Source of the DNA: an uncultured Fibrobacter sp.
GTDB lineage: Bacteria > Fibrobacterota > Fibrobacteria > Fibrobacterales > Fibrobacteraceae
DNA: 5,696 nucleotides
Reading direction: 5' to 3'
Assembly (NCBI GenBank): GCA_947306025.1
Contig: CAMZFJ010000149.1
Coordinates: 1-5,696, forward strand
The notes under the pieces were generated by a model. It made no database searches, had not been told where the DNA came from, and saw only the letters and a list, made by a program, of their open reading frames with translations. Made by a program: the position numbers and the translations under genes. This document shows, one piece after another, positions 1 to 5,644 of the stretch. Position 1 is the stretch's first letter. Each line of letters opens with the position of its first letter.

Positions 1-289
1 AACCGGAAAGCGGCTGGATGTTCACGTGGTCGCAACCAAAGAGCTTCTTGCAACGATCGATAGCGAGAGCTTCCATTTCGTCGATAACTTCGTTACCACC
101 GTAGTAACGCTTGCCAACGTAACCTTCGCTGTACTTGTTGGTGAGGACGGAACCCATGGCTTCCATCACAGCCTTGGAAGTGTAGTTTTCAGAAGCGATA
201 AGTTCGATGCCGTATTCCTGGCGTTCGGCTTCCTTCTGAATAATGTTATAGATTTCCGGATCGGTCTGTTGCAATGTAGATTTAAGCAT
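1..289 (-). CDS. glyA: Serine hydroxymethyltransferase, N-terminal part (partial)
   Basis: This encodes the first 96 residues of a PLP enzyme that interconverts serine plus tetrahydrofolate with glycine plus 5,10-methylene-tetrahydrofolate, the main cytoplasmic source of one-carbon units. Translating the minus strand from the ATG at 289 gives [17 protein letters not shown], then the family signatures [29 protein letters not shown] and [11 protein letters not shown] in the expected order near the N terminus. The usual family motif is EGYPGKRYYGG; here the Pro is Val, a mild deviation. A strong Shine-Dalgarno, AAAGGAG (295-301), lies 5 nt before the ATG and fixes the start. The PLP-binding lysine and the C-terminal domain lie beyond the window edge, so completeness cannot be judged. 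It is divergent from the methyltransferase gene and shares a 69-bp promoter region with it. The identification is secure. Confidence 0.96.
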   Translation of the reverse strand, partial: MLKSTLQQTDPEIYNIIQKEAERQEYGIELIASENYTSKAVMEAMGSVLTNKYSEGYVGKRYYGGNEVIDEMEALAIDRCKKLFGCDHVNIQPLSG

Positions 290-316
290 TATAGCTCCTT
301 TAAAGTTCGCGTCCCA

Positions 317-322
317 AATATA
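317..322 (-). promoter_or_regulatory. Putative -10 box for glyA
   Basis: TATATT on the minus strand, preceded by AAAATTTTAC. A start about 7 nt downstream would give a leader of roughly 20 nt containing the AAAGGAG Shine-Dalgarno. No good -35 hexamer is visible at normal spacing. The assignment rests on position and on resemblance to the boxes at 334-339 and 3720-3725. Confidence 0.45.
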
Positions 323-333
323 GTAAAATTTTG

Positions 334-339
334 TATATT
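334..339 (+). promoter_or_regulatory. Putative -10 box for the methyltransferase gene
   Basis: TATATT on the plus strand within TTTTGTATATTA. It lies 8 nt before the Shine-Dalgarno AAGGA (348-352) and 19 nt before the ATG at 359, implying a very short leader. It mirrors the glyA box across 11 bp (323-333), so the two divergent promoters would overlap. No consensus -35 is visible. Confidence 0.45.
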
Positions 340-358
340 ACCCCAAAAAGGAAAAAAC

Positions 359-1012
359 ATGTACCCAAATAAAGTTCGCCGTGATATTGCCATTCTCGTC
401 CCGCCCGATGTTAAAAGTGTTCTAGAAATCGGAGCCGGCTCCGGCAGAAACTGCGTTCTTTACCCCAAAGACGCCTATAAAGTCGCCATTGAGCCCGAAA
501 ACAGAGAAGACATGCAAACGGCCGACAAAGTTGCAGGCGGTTTTAACGAATACCACCATGTTTTTTATGAGCAGTACACCGAAGACCGCAAATTCGACCT
601 CATCGTCATTTGCGACGTTCTGGAACATGTAAACGACCCCGTTGACATGATCAACTTCTGCAAAAAGCACCTGAATCCCGAAGGGCACATCCTCATTTCG
701 CTCCCGAACTTTTTGAGCCTCGAAACAATTTTCCAGATTCTCGTGTTCCGCGATTTCCGTTACGTGCGCGTGGACCAAGGCGAGCGATGCTACGGCGTTC
801 TGGACATCAACCACAAGACGTTCTGGACGAAAAAGAGCTTCCGCCGTTTTGCCAAGGAAAACGGTCTCGAAATCGAACAGACCATCGGCATCAGAAAGCA
901 GCTCAAGTTCATGCCAAGGCTCCTCGCCCACAGCAACTTTTTGCCGCTTCAATACGGCTTTTTAATCAAGGTCAAAGATTTTACCCCAAACGAACGCCAC
1001 TGGGGTATGTAA
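359..1012 (+). CDS. Class I SAM-dependent methyltransferase (Methyltransf_23-like)
   Basis: A 217-residue cytoplasmic methyltransferase with a Rossmann-type SAM fold. Motif I is VLEIGAGSG (residues 21-29), the SAM-ribose acidic residue is E45 in AIEP, the motif FDLIVICDVLEHVNDP spans residues 79-94, and the strand GHILISLPN spans 109-117. The segment GVLDINHKTFWTKKSFRRF (146-164) resembles the LDxxHLRFFT signature of methyltransferases often linked to sugar, O-antigen or cell-surface glycan modification. The substrate cannot be deduced. The reading frame stays open upstream to position 26, but that part is antisense to glyA. The ATG at 359 is preceded by AAGGA at a 6-nt spacing and begins just before the conserved domain, so it is the likely start. 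It is probably monocistronic: the next gene converges on it and its stop TAA directly abuts that gene's stop. Confidence 0.88.
   Translation: MYPNKVRRDIAILVPPDVKSVLEIGAGSGRNCVLYPKDAYKVAIEPENREDMQTADKVAGGFNEYHHVFYEQYTEDRKFDLIVICDVLEHVNDPVDMINFCKKHLNPEGHILISLPNFLSLETIFQILVFRDFRYVRVDQGERCYGVLDINHKTFWTKKSFRRFAKENGLEIEQTIGIRKQLKFMPRLLAHSNFLPLQYGFLIKVKDFTPNERHWGM
982..1007. repeat. 7-bp inverted repeat at the convergent gene ends
   Basis: TACCCCA (982-988) and TGGGGTA (1001-1007) form a perfect 7-bp stem with a 12-nt loop, lying in the last codons of the methyltransferase gene and just past the stop of the lipoprotein gene. Neither strand has a T-tract after the stem: plus continues TGTAAC and minus continues AAAATC. 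It is therefore not a classical intrinsic terminator, though it could stabilise mRNA 3' ends or be a chance stem. Confidence 0.4.
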
Positions 1013-2674
1013 CTACCGCGGGCCGGCTTCGTTTTTTACGCGAACGGCAAGTTCGGCATCGGCCTTTTCGACAACAGCCTTATAATCCGGCTTAAAGCCT
1101 TGTGCATCACCCGGAATGCTTTCAACAACACGATCAAACAAGTTGTCTTGCATATAGACAAAGCCCTGTGTCGTGACATCCGGCGTTTCATCTCCATTGA
1201 AAAGACGATAAACCAAAATCGGGGTATCGTTATTGAATACGTTATTTTCTATATAGCACAATGCGGAGTCCGAGCATTCAATGCCCGCATATTTCACATC
1301 GTCGAAGAAATTATCGTAAACATGCATTTTTCCATAACGCGCCACAACGCCTCGTGAATCCAGATTCGCAAAGTAATTGTGGTGGAGCGTAAACGTCTGG
1401 AGCGAATCCACATAGATGTCCGGTTCAAGCCCAAACAAAATGCCGGTCTGCGCATTTTCAAAGCGGCTCCAAGAAACGGTCACCGCGTACGAGCTACGCT
1501 TGATATCCAATTCTATTAACGGATATTCCTCGAACAAGCAATGGTCAATCCAAACATGATGCGACAAATTATGGATCGAGAGCGCACGGCGGCTCGTCGT
1601 GTCTTGTGCCGTAATAGAAGGCGCCGTAAAGGTCAAGTTTTCAAAGATAAGGTTCGAAGATGCGTTCGTCAAAATGCCCATACCCGAAATGCGAACATCA
1701 CGACCACGACCATCAATCGTCTTGTTCGATTTTATACGCAACGGAGTCTGCAATTTATACGTTCCATCATTCTCGAACAAAATCCAAACGGGACCTTCCT
1801 TTTCAGCGCATTCACGAAGCGATCCCGATGCAGCCTTCGCCGAATCTTTGAACAAGACATAATCATCCGTCGTTGTCACTACACATATTTCGCCTTTGGC
1901 TTCCCTAATTTTTCCAGATCGATCGGTAGCACCAGCAGCACCTAAAGTGCCCTCGGCATAGCCCTCAAGTTGCTTGAGCAAAGTATCGTGAGCGCTCCAG
2001 TCGCTTTCGGGATTATTGCTTACCGTCGACGGTTTCGATTTAACCACCTTAATGGTCGAAGATGTATCAGAGCCATCAACAAACAATGTGTCGCCAGCAT
2101 CGGTTTGAATCATAGTCGAATAAACATCTTGCGGTTCACCAATTTGAACATCAAAACTTCCTTGCGGCAAGGAGTCAATCACAAAATGTCCAGCACTATC
2201 AGGAACAACATAACGTTCAAGGCCAGCAACGCGAACAACAGGCACCGATTCACCAAACACCACAAAGCCTTCAATAGACGAAAGTTCGCCAAGCTTTATG
2301 GTATCCACTTTAGAATCTGACGTTTCATCGAGAGCCACGGAATGTACCGCGCCCGAAGCCTTGGAATTATTCACATTACGCGCTTCAATGGTGTAGCGAC
2401 CTTTGCGGACTTCGAACGAAACATGCCCATCCTCATTGGTTTCGTTCCAAGCTTTTTCCGCAGGGCCGCTAGAAAGGTAATCATTCGGCAAAATGCGGAC
2501 ACGTGCAGCCGACGCCGGCGTACCATCTGCCGTCTGGACAAACAAAGCAATTGTAGATTCCGCTTCCGTGCCGCCAGCGACTTTATCATTGCCGCAAGCC
2601 ACAAAAAGTAGCGCACATACACTCGTCAAAAGTAAAACTCGGGAATGCGCAACAGATAACCAATTATTCATCAT
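1013..2674 (-). CDS. Lipoprotein with regulatory-like beta domains and a PL1-type pectate-lyase-like beta-helix
   Basis: A 553-residue exported lipoprotein. Residues 1-26 form a signal peptide ending in the lipobox LFVAC, with lipidated Cys27 and then GNDK. Residues ~40-125 and ~130-185 look like two carboxypeptidase-regulatory-like beta-sandwich domains (TADGTPASAARVRILP; VPDSAGHFVIDSLPQGSF). From ~238 (GYAEGTLGAAGAT) to ~480 is a right-handed beta-helix of polysaccharide lyase family 1 type: GSLREC, SNKTIDGRGRDVRISGMG, VWIDH (374-378), VTVSW (398-402) and SRGVVARYGKMHVYDN (440-455). These match the PL1 order, including both arginines of the RxPxxR motif (R441, R446), but the Pro is Val. The usual HDKT lysine position reads NAQT (Q409), and the DGxxD calcium pair is reduced to one Asp (D390). 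Activity is therefore uncertain: it may be a divergent lyase or a glycan-binding protein. An upstream in-frame ATG at 2695 is less likely than 2674, which has a good ribosome binding site. It is translationally coupled to the regulator before it. Confidence 0.85.
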   Translation of the reverse strand: MMNNWLSVAHSRVLLLTSVCALLFVACGNDKVAGGTEAESTIALFVQTADGTPASAARVRILPNDYLSSGPAEKAWNETNEDGHVSFEVRKGRYTIEARNVNNSKASGAVHSVALDETSDSKVDTIKLGELSSIEGFVVFGESVPVVRVAGLERYVVPDSAGHFVIDSLPQGSFDVQIGEPQDVYSTMIQTDAGDTLFVDGSDTSSTIKVVKSKPSTVSNNPESDWSAHDTLLKQLEGYAEGTLGAAGATDRSGKIREAKGEICVVTTTDDYVLFKDSAKAASGSLRECAEKEGPVWILFENDGTYKLQTPLRIKSNKTIDGRGRDVRISGMGILTNASSNLIFENLTFTAPSITAQDTTSRRALSIHNLSHHVWIDHCLFEEYPLIELDIKRSSYAVTVSWSRFENAQTGILFGLEPDIYVDSLQTFTLHHNYFANLDSRGVVARYGKMHVYDNFFDDVKYAGIECSDSALCYIENNVFNNDTPILVYRLFNGDETPDVTTQGFVYMQDNLFDRVVESIPGDAQGFKPDYKAVVEKADAELAVRVKNEAGPR

Positions 2675-3620
2675 GTTCACACTCCTTTTCTTCAACAGTG
2701 GTATCTGTCATTTCTTGAGAGACTTCCCCACTGTCGCTCATCGATGCATTCTGCATTTCGGCACCGCGAATGCGGCGCTTGCGCCCACGCCTCTGCGGTG
2801 GCGGATACGGGTCCGAAAGCGGGAACAACTGCATGCCCAGCTGGAACACGCGATTTGGCTTTTGGCATGCCCCCACTTTCGCAAGCACTTCACGACGGAA
2901 CCGGCGGACCATTTCGACAAGTTCCTTATACGTATCCTCATTGCAACCAAAAGCAAGCGTCGAAAGATTGCGTTCACCGCGATCAAAGCGGTCCATTGCG
3001 GTCTGCGCCACATCCAGATTCTGCTGGATATAAGCGTTTACCGCCGTATTGTACGATTCAAAGCCACTCGAAACAAGGCCCTGCGTTTGTTCATAAAAGC
3101 CAGTCGCATCATTTTTCTTGATCATCGAAAGGCGTTCCAAAAGCGCAATCGAAGACTTCACCTGGCTTGCAGAAATCGGCGGACGCACCATGAGCCCAAG
3201 CGCGGCATCATCGCCCACGTACGGGTAAAACGTCACCAACTCACGGACAACCGCATGGTACCAATGGTCAAAATATTCAAACTGGTCACGTGCTAAGTTT
3301 TCAACTTTGCATTCCTTGGACGCCACAAGCTTTTCCAAGAACTGACGACTTTCCGAATGCGTTTTTGCCTGGTTGAACGAAACCATGTTGGCAAAATATG
3401 ACTTTTCGCGTTCGTCACCACAAAAGATATTCGCAAAAACTTCGACCATTCTATCGGTCAAATTGCGCTTGCCCTGCAATATCTTATTGAACATCGAAGA
3501 ATCAAATCCCGCTTTTTCAGCAATATAACGGTGGCTAAAACGCCAATCGCTTGCATGGCGCTCTTCGTAAGCGTCTTTCAAAAAATCGCGGTAATTCAGA
3601 TATTCAAAGATATTGATCAT
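2664..3620 (-). CDS. TIGR02147 family (DUF4423) putative transcriptional regulator
   Basis: A 318-residue cytoplasmic protein of the TIGR02147 family, known as a large paralogous set in Fibrobacter. The N terminus MINIFEYLNYRDFLKDAYEE is the family hallmark. Residues ~28-66 form an XRE-like helix-turn-helix region (FSHRYIAEKAGFDSSMFNKI, then LQGKRNLT). Residues ~112-268 match the DUF4423 core: YFDHWYHAVVREL, RPPISASQVKSSIALLERLSMI, GFYEQTQGLVSSG and VFQLGMQLFPLS. After this core comes an unusual tail: PYPPPQRRGRKRRIRG (strongly basic, 271-286) and then an acidic stretch to EKECEHDE. The ATG at 3620 has no Shine-Dalgarno. Its upstream region carries heptad repeats and a possible leader ORF overlapping the start as ATGA. 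The gene overlaps the lipoprotein gene by 11 nt, so the two are co-transcribed. DNA binding is inferred from the fold; the target and the inducer are unknown. Confidence 0.9.
   Translation of the reverse strand: MINIFEYLNYRDFLKDAYEERHASDWRFSHRYIAEKAGFDSSMFNKILQGKRNLTDRMVEVFANIFCGDEREKSYFANMVSFNQAKTHSESRQFLEKLVASKECKVENLARDQFEYFDHWYHAVVRELVTFYPYVGDDAALGLMVRPPISASQVKSSIALLERLSMIKKNDATGFYEQTQGLVSSGFESYNTAVNAYIQQNLDVAQTAMDRFDRGERNLSTLAFGCNEDTYKELVEMVRRFRREVLAKVGACQKPNRVFQLGMQLFPLSDPYPPPQRRGRKRRIRGAEMQNASMSDSGEVSQEMTDTTVEEKECEHDE
2682..2687 (-). promoter_or_regulatory. Shine-Dalgarno that sets the lipoprotein start
   Basis: AAGGAG on the minus strand, 7 nt before the ATG at 2674 and inside the last codons of the regulator gene. 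It favours the ATG at 2674 over the in-frame ATG at 2695, which would add seven residues and has no comparable site. A second ATG directly follows at 2671. Confidence 0.8.
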
Positions 3621-3697
3621 AACAAGGCTTGAGGTATGAGGTCGCTCGTAAACTCACTTTGAGGTATGAGGTTAGGATCTTTCGTCTGTAGGCTCAA
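3617..3697 (-). other. Possible 26-codon leader ORF overlapping the regulator start
   Basis: From a TTG at 3697 an open frame of 26 codons reads through both heptad repeats, giving the repeated peptide NLIPQ then DLIPQ, and ends in a TGA that overlaps the regulator ATG as ATGA. A Shine-Dalgarno-like GGAG (3709-3712) lies 11 nt upstream, whereas the regulator's own ATG has none. The distance from the putative -10 box to this GGAG (7 nt) resembles that of the methyltransferase gene (8 nt). The ORF is short, uses TTG, and the predicted transcript start nearly coincides with the Shine-Dalgarno, so this is a weak call. Confidence 0.22.
3629..3672. repeat. Duplicated heptad-type repeat upstream of the regulator
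   Basis: The 14-mer TTGAGGTATGAGGT occurs at 3629-3642 and again at 3659-3672 with a 30-bp period. Each copy contains the 7-bp unit GAGGTAT followed by GAGGT. The first copy lies 9 nt from the regulator start codon. In the mRNA sense it reads ACCTCATACCTCAA, which resembles an anti-Shine-Dalgarno. Confidence 0.85.
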
Positions 3698-3703
3698 AGA
3701 GCC
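3691..3703. repeat. Small perfect hairpin in the regulator leader
   Basis: GGCTC (3691-3695), AAA, GAGCC (3699-3703) form a perfect 5-bp stem with a 3-nt loop. No T-tract follows on either strand, so it is not a terminator. On the minus-strand mRNA the TTG of the possible leader ORF sits in the loop. Confidence 0.4.
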
Positions 3704-3719
3704 GTTCTCTCCTCTAATA

Positions 3720-3725
3720 AATATA
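3720..3725 (-). promoter_or_regulatory. Putative -10 box for the regulator-lipoprotein operon
   Basis: TATATT on the minus strand in AATGTATATTTATT, 99 nt upstream of the regulator ATG. It shares TGTATATT with the box before the methyltransferase gene. No good -35 is visible; a 17-bp spacer would place that region at 3743-3748, at the edge of the inverted repeat at 3745-3758. Confidence 0.4.
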
Positions 3726-3744
3726 CATTATTGTCCACAGTTCA

Positions 3745-3758
3745 GACTATTTTTAGTC
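3745..3758. promoter_or_regulatory. Candidate operator: GACTA-TTTT-TAGTC inverted repeat
   Basis: A perfect 5-bp inverted repeat with a 4-bp AT spacer overlaps the expected -35 region of the regulator promoter. The direct repeat GTCCACA occurs at 3733-3739 and 3756-3762, the second copy overlapping the right arm. The layout suits a DNA-binding protein, perhaps the TIGR02147 product itself, but no factor is identified. Confidence 0.35.
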
Positions 3759-3771
3759 CACATTACTTTAC

Positions 3772-3803
3772 AAAAAACAAGCGTTTCGCCCCTCCATCGA
3801 AAC
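3772..3803 (-). terminator. Intrinsic terminator of the acetylesterase gene
   Basis: Reading the minus strand, GTTTCG (3803-3798) pairs with CGAAAC (3788-3783) around a 9-nt loop, followed by GCTTGTTTTTTG. The stem begins about 30 nt after the esterase stop codon. The stem is short (6 bp plus a possible wobble), but the T-tract and position fit a Rho-independent terminator. Confidence 0.65.
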
Positions 3804-3834
3804 ATGTTTAATGAAAAACTGGTCTTTTCCGTTT

Positions 3835-5577
3835 TTAATAGCGGAAATAATAACCCTTGGGCAACTTTTTCAAGTCTTCGCGGTTGTTCACATTCTGCAC
3901 TTTTCGGCCAAGAGCATTGACGGTAAAGCTATTCTTGCGCGGCGCTGTCGCATGCTTTTTCGTAGCGATTGAAACAGGGCCTGTTTTTTGCCGAACCGCC
4001 TTGCACCCCGTACGATAGACATTCGCCATATCAAAAGCAATCATGTCCACATTCGGGCCACCATCAGACGTTGTCGATTGCAAAATCACCTTGAAGTCTA
4101 GAGCATCAACCCACACTTCATCGATATAGACCGTATCCCACTTATCCCAACCGCCAGTCGGCGGGAATGCAACATCATAGACGCCGTTGTCAATCGTGAT
4201 TTTCATATCGCGATTCGCGGTGCCGGCAAATGCATAGCGGATCATCACACGGGCATGTTCCGCAGACTGGTCAGACGTCACCATGTACGTTGCCTTGCTG
4301 TACGCAGAATTGTCGAGATTGAAAAATCCCTTTCCTGTATAGCCTTCGTGGTTATCTTCAGAGAAACCGTCGCCCATTTCAGGAGCATACGTTTCAATGA
4401 CAGAAGGCCAAGCATCGGTCCCCGCCTCAAGCGAGCAAAGATCTTCTTCGAGATCCTTGACGGCCACTTCACCGCCAGAACTGCTGGAGCTACCGGGACC
4501 TTCTTCGTATGCATCTTCAGAACCATGCGTAATCGGCGTACAAGCGGCACCGCCCTTGAACATGGCCGTATAGGTAATGTCACGCGCCTTCGTCTTGAAG
4601 CCGTAATAAATCCTCTTGTTAGAAATTTCCTTGCAATCGTCATCGACCCACTTTTCAAACGTCTGGCCCGTCGGCGTTACGCGGAGCGTCATCGGCGAAC
4701 CCGCCGGGAAATATTGCGTTTGCGTGATAAGGCCATTGTAATTTGAAAGGTTCGTCTTGACCTTGATGGTATAGCGTTTCTTGATGCTTGCGACAAGCGT
4801 CGTAAGCGCCGTCTTAGCTTCTGCAGAAAGATTCGTGTTGGACTTGAGATTTTCTTCGAGTTCTTCACAAATCATTTGCGCATGACCCATCGAGCCCATT
4901 TCCTGGAAATGCGTCGTTCCATCGTTCACGCCATCCGGGAAATTCGGATATTCGCCCTTTTCAAGTTTTTTATAAAGGTAACGAGTCACGTAATCCGGCA
5001 TCGATTTATACGTTGTATTGTACGTATTATACGATTTCATGTTCAAATCGACAAACGGAATCTTGTTGTTCTTCGCAACAGTCTGCATCATGCCGCGAGC
5101 ATCGTAGTTGTTGCTCCCCGTCGAGAACACGTTGCGGCTTCCGTTCAAGTTCATCGGAGAAATGAGAACGACATTCGCCCCTTTTGCCTTGCCTGCATCC
5201 ACGTACTTCTGGATGTAACCGGGGAACTGCGCAGGCTCCACATAGCGGGCGGCCTTGCTGTAATCGCGGTCGTTATGGCCAAACTGCACGAACAAATAAT
5301 CGCCCTTCTGGAGCTTGCCCTTGACTTCGTCCAAGCGGCCATCTTCAATAAACGTTCTGGAACTGCGGCCGCCGATCGCGTAGTTGAGTACGTTCACGCG
5401 GGACGCATCAAAGAAGTAGCCAAGCACCTGTCCCCAACCCGTTTGCGGATAAACATTATCCTTGTAAGTCTGGACCGTCGAATCGCCCACCACGTAAATA
5501 GAAACGCTCGTAGAATCGCTCACGGCAACACCCGCGAACACAGAAGCAGCAAGGAGATACTTGTATATTACATTCAT
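3835..5577 (-). CDS. Secreted CE12-like rhamnogalacturonan acetylesterase with InlB-type repeat region, CBM35-like module and basic C-terminal tail
   Basis: A 580-residue exported multidomain esterase, probably deacetylating rhamnogalacturonan or related pectin outside the cell. Residues 1 to ~20 form a signal peptide (YKYLLAASVFAGVAVS). Residues ~25-245 are an SGNH hydrolase of carbohydrate esterase family 12 type: block I VVGDSTVQTY with nucleophile S33, block II AIGGRS (G69/G70), block III FGHND (100-103) and the C-terminal Asp/His block NDGTTHF (D219, H223). Residues ~268-340 resemble a divergent InlB B-repeat (YTIKVKT, PAGSPMTLRVTP, FEKWVDD, TYTAMF). A Ser-rich linker (363-369) precedes a CBM35-like beta-sandwich, ~378-522 (GYTGKGFFNLDN, VMIRYAFAGTANR, PPTGGWDKWDT, GGPNVDMIAFD). 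The last ~35 residues are basic and end LPKGYYFRY, resembling C-terminal sorting tails. No clear Shine-Dalgarno precedes the ATG. Heptad repeats lie upstream and a terminator downstream, so it is probably monocistronic in this window. Confidence 0.9.
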   Translation of the reverse strand: MNVIYKYLLAASVFAGVAVSDSTSVSIYVVGDSTVQTYKDNVYPQTGWGQVLGYFFDASRVNVLNYAIGGRSSRTFIEDGRLDEVKGKLQKGDYLFVQFGHNDRDYSKAARYVEPAQFPGYIQKYVDAGKAKGANVVLISPMNLNGSRNVFSTGSNNYDARGMMQTVAKNNKIPFVDLNMKSYNTYNTTYKSMPDYVTRYLYKKLEKGEYPNFPDGVNDGTTHFQEMGSMGHAQMICEELEENLKSNTNLSAEAKTALTTLVASIKKRYTIKVKTNLSNYNGLITQTQYFPAGSPMTLRVTPTGQTFEKWVDDDCKEISNKRIYYGFKTKARDITYTAMFKGGAACTPITHGSEDAYEEGPGSSSSSGGEVAVKDLEEDLCSLEAGTDAWPSVIETYAPEMGDGFSEDNHEGYTGKGFFNLDNSAYSKATYMVTSDQSAEHARVMIRYAFAGTANRDMKITIDNGVYDVAFPPTGGWDKWDTVYIDEVWVDALDFKVILQSTTSDGGPNVDMIAFDMANVYRTGCKAVRQKTGPVSIATKKHATAPRKNSFTVNALGRKVQNVNNREDLKKLPKGYYFRY

Positions 5578-5590
5578 AATCGTAAACTCT

Positions 5591-5618
5591 AGTTGGTAGA
5601 ACTTAGTTGGTAGAACTT
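5591..5618. repeat. Two tandem 14-mers (paired heptads) upstream of the esterase
   Basis: AGTTGGTAGAACTT occurs exactly twice in tandem (5591-5604 and 5605-5618). Each 14-mer is two heptads, AGTTGGT and AGAACTT. The second is the reverse complement of a permutation of the TTCTAAG unit in the array at 5646-5696, so both blocks derive from the same heptamer in opposite orientations. The block starts 14 nt before the esterase ATG, where a Shine-Dalgarno would be expected nearby but none is seen. Confidence 0.85.
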
Positions 5619-5644
5619 AGATATTCTTAAAGGTAAGAGAGATT

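Noticed and set aside
26..358. Upstream extension of the methyltransferase frame to an ATG at 26
   Set aside because: It is antisense to glyA, encodes no recognisable domain, and the ATG at 359 has a Shine-Dalgarno and begins just ahead of the conserved domain.
982..1007. Bidirectional intrinsic terminator between the convergent genes
   Set aside because: The stem is perfect, but neither strand has the required T-tract after it; listed only as an inverted repeat.
2493..3296. Plus-strand open frame of 267 codons opposite the regulator and lipoprotein start
   Set aside because: It is antisense to two well-supported genes, has biased Arg/His composition, and no recognisable motif or ribosome binding site.
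3731..3739. TTGTCCACA resembling a DnaA box
   Set aside because: One mismatch to TTATCCACA, a single site without a cluster or AT-rich unwinding region; better read as part of the GTCCACA direct repeat.
5561..5571. TTGTATATTAC on the plus strand, identical to the sequence around the methyltransferase -10 box
   Set aside because: It lies in the first codons of the esterase (encoding VIYK), and no plus-strand gene follows in the window; probably coincidence.
4876..5592. Long plus-strand open frame (238 codons) opposite the esterase
   Set aside because: It is a shadow frame: His/Arg/Ile-rich composition, no domain, and fully antisense to a well-supported enzyme gene.
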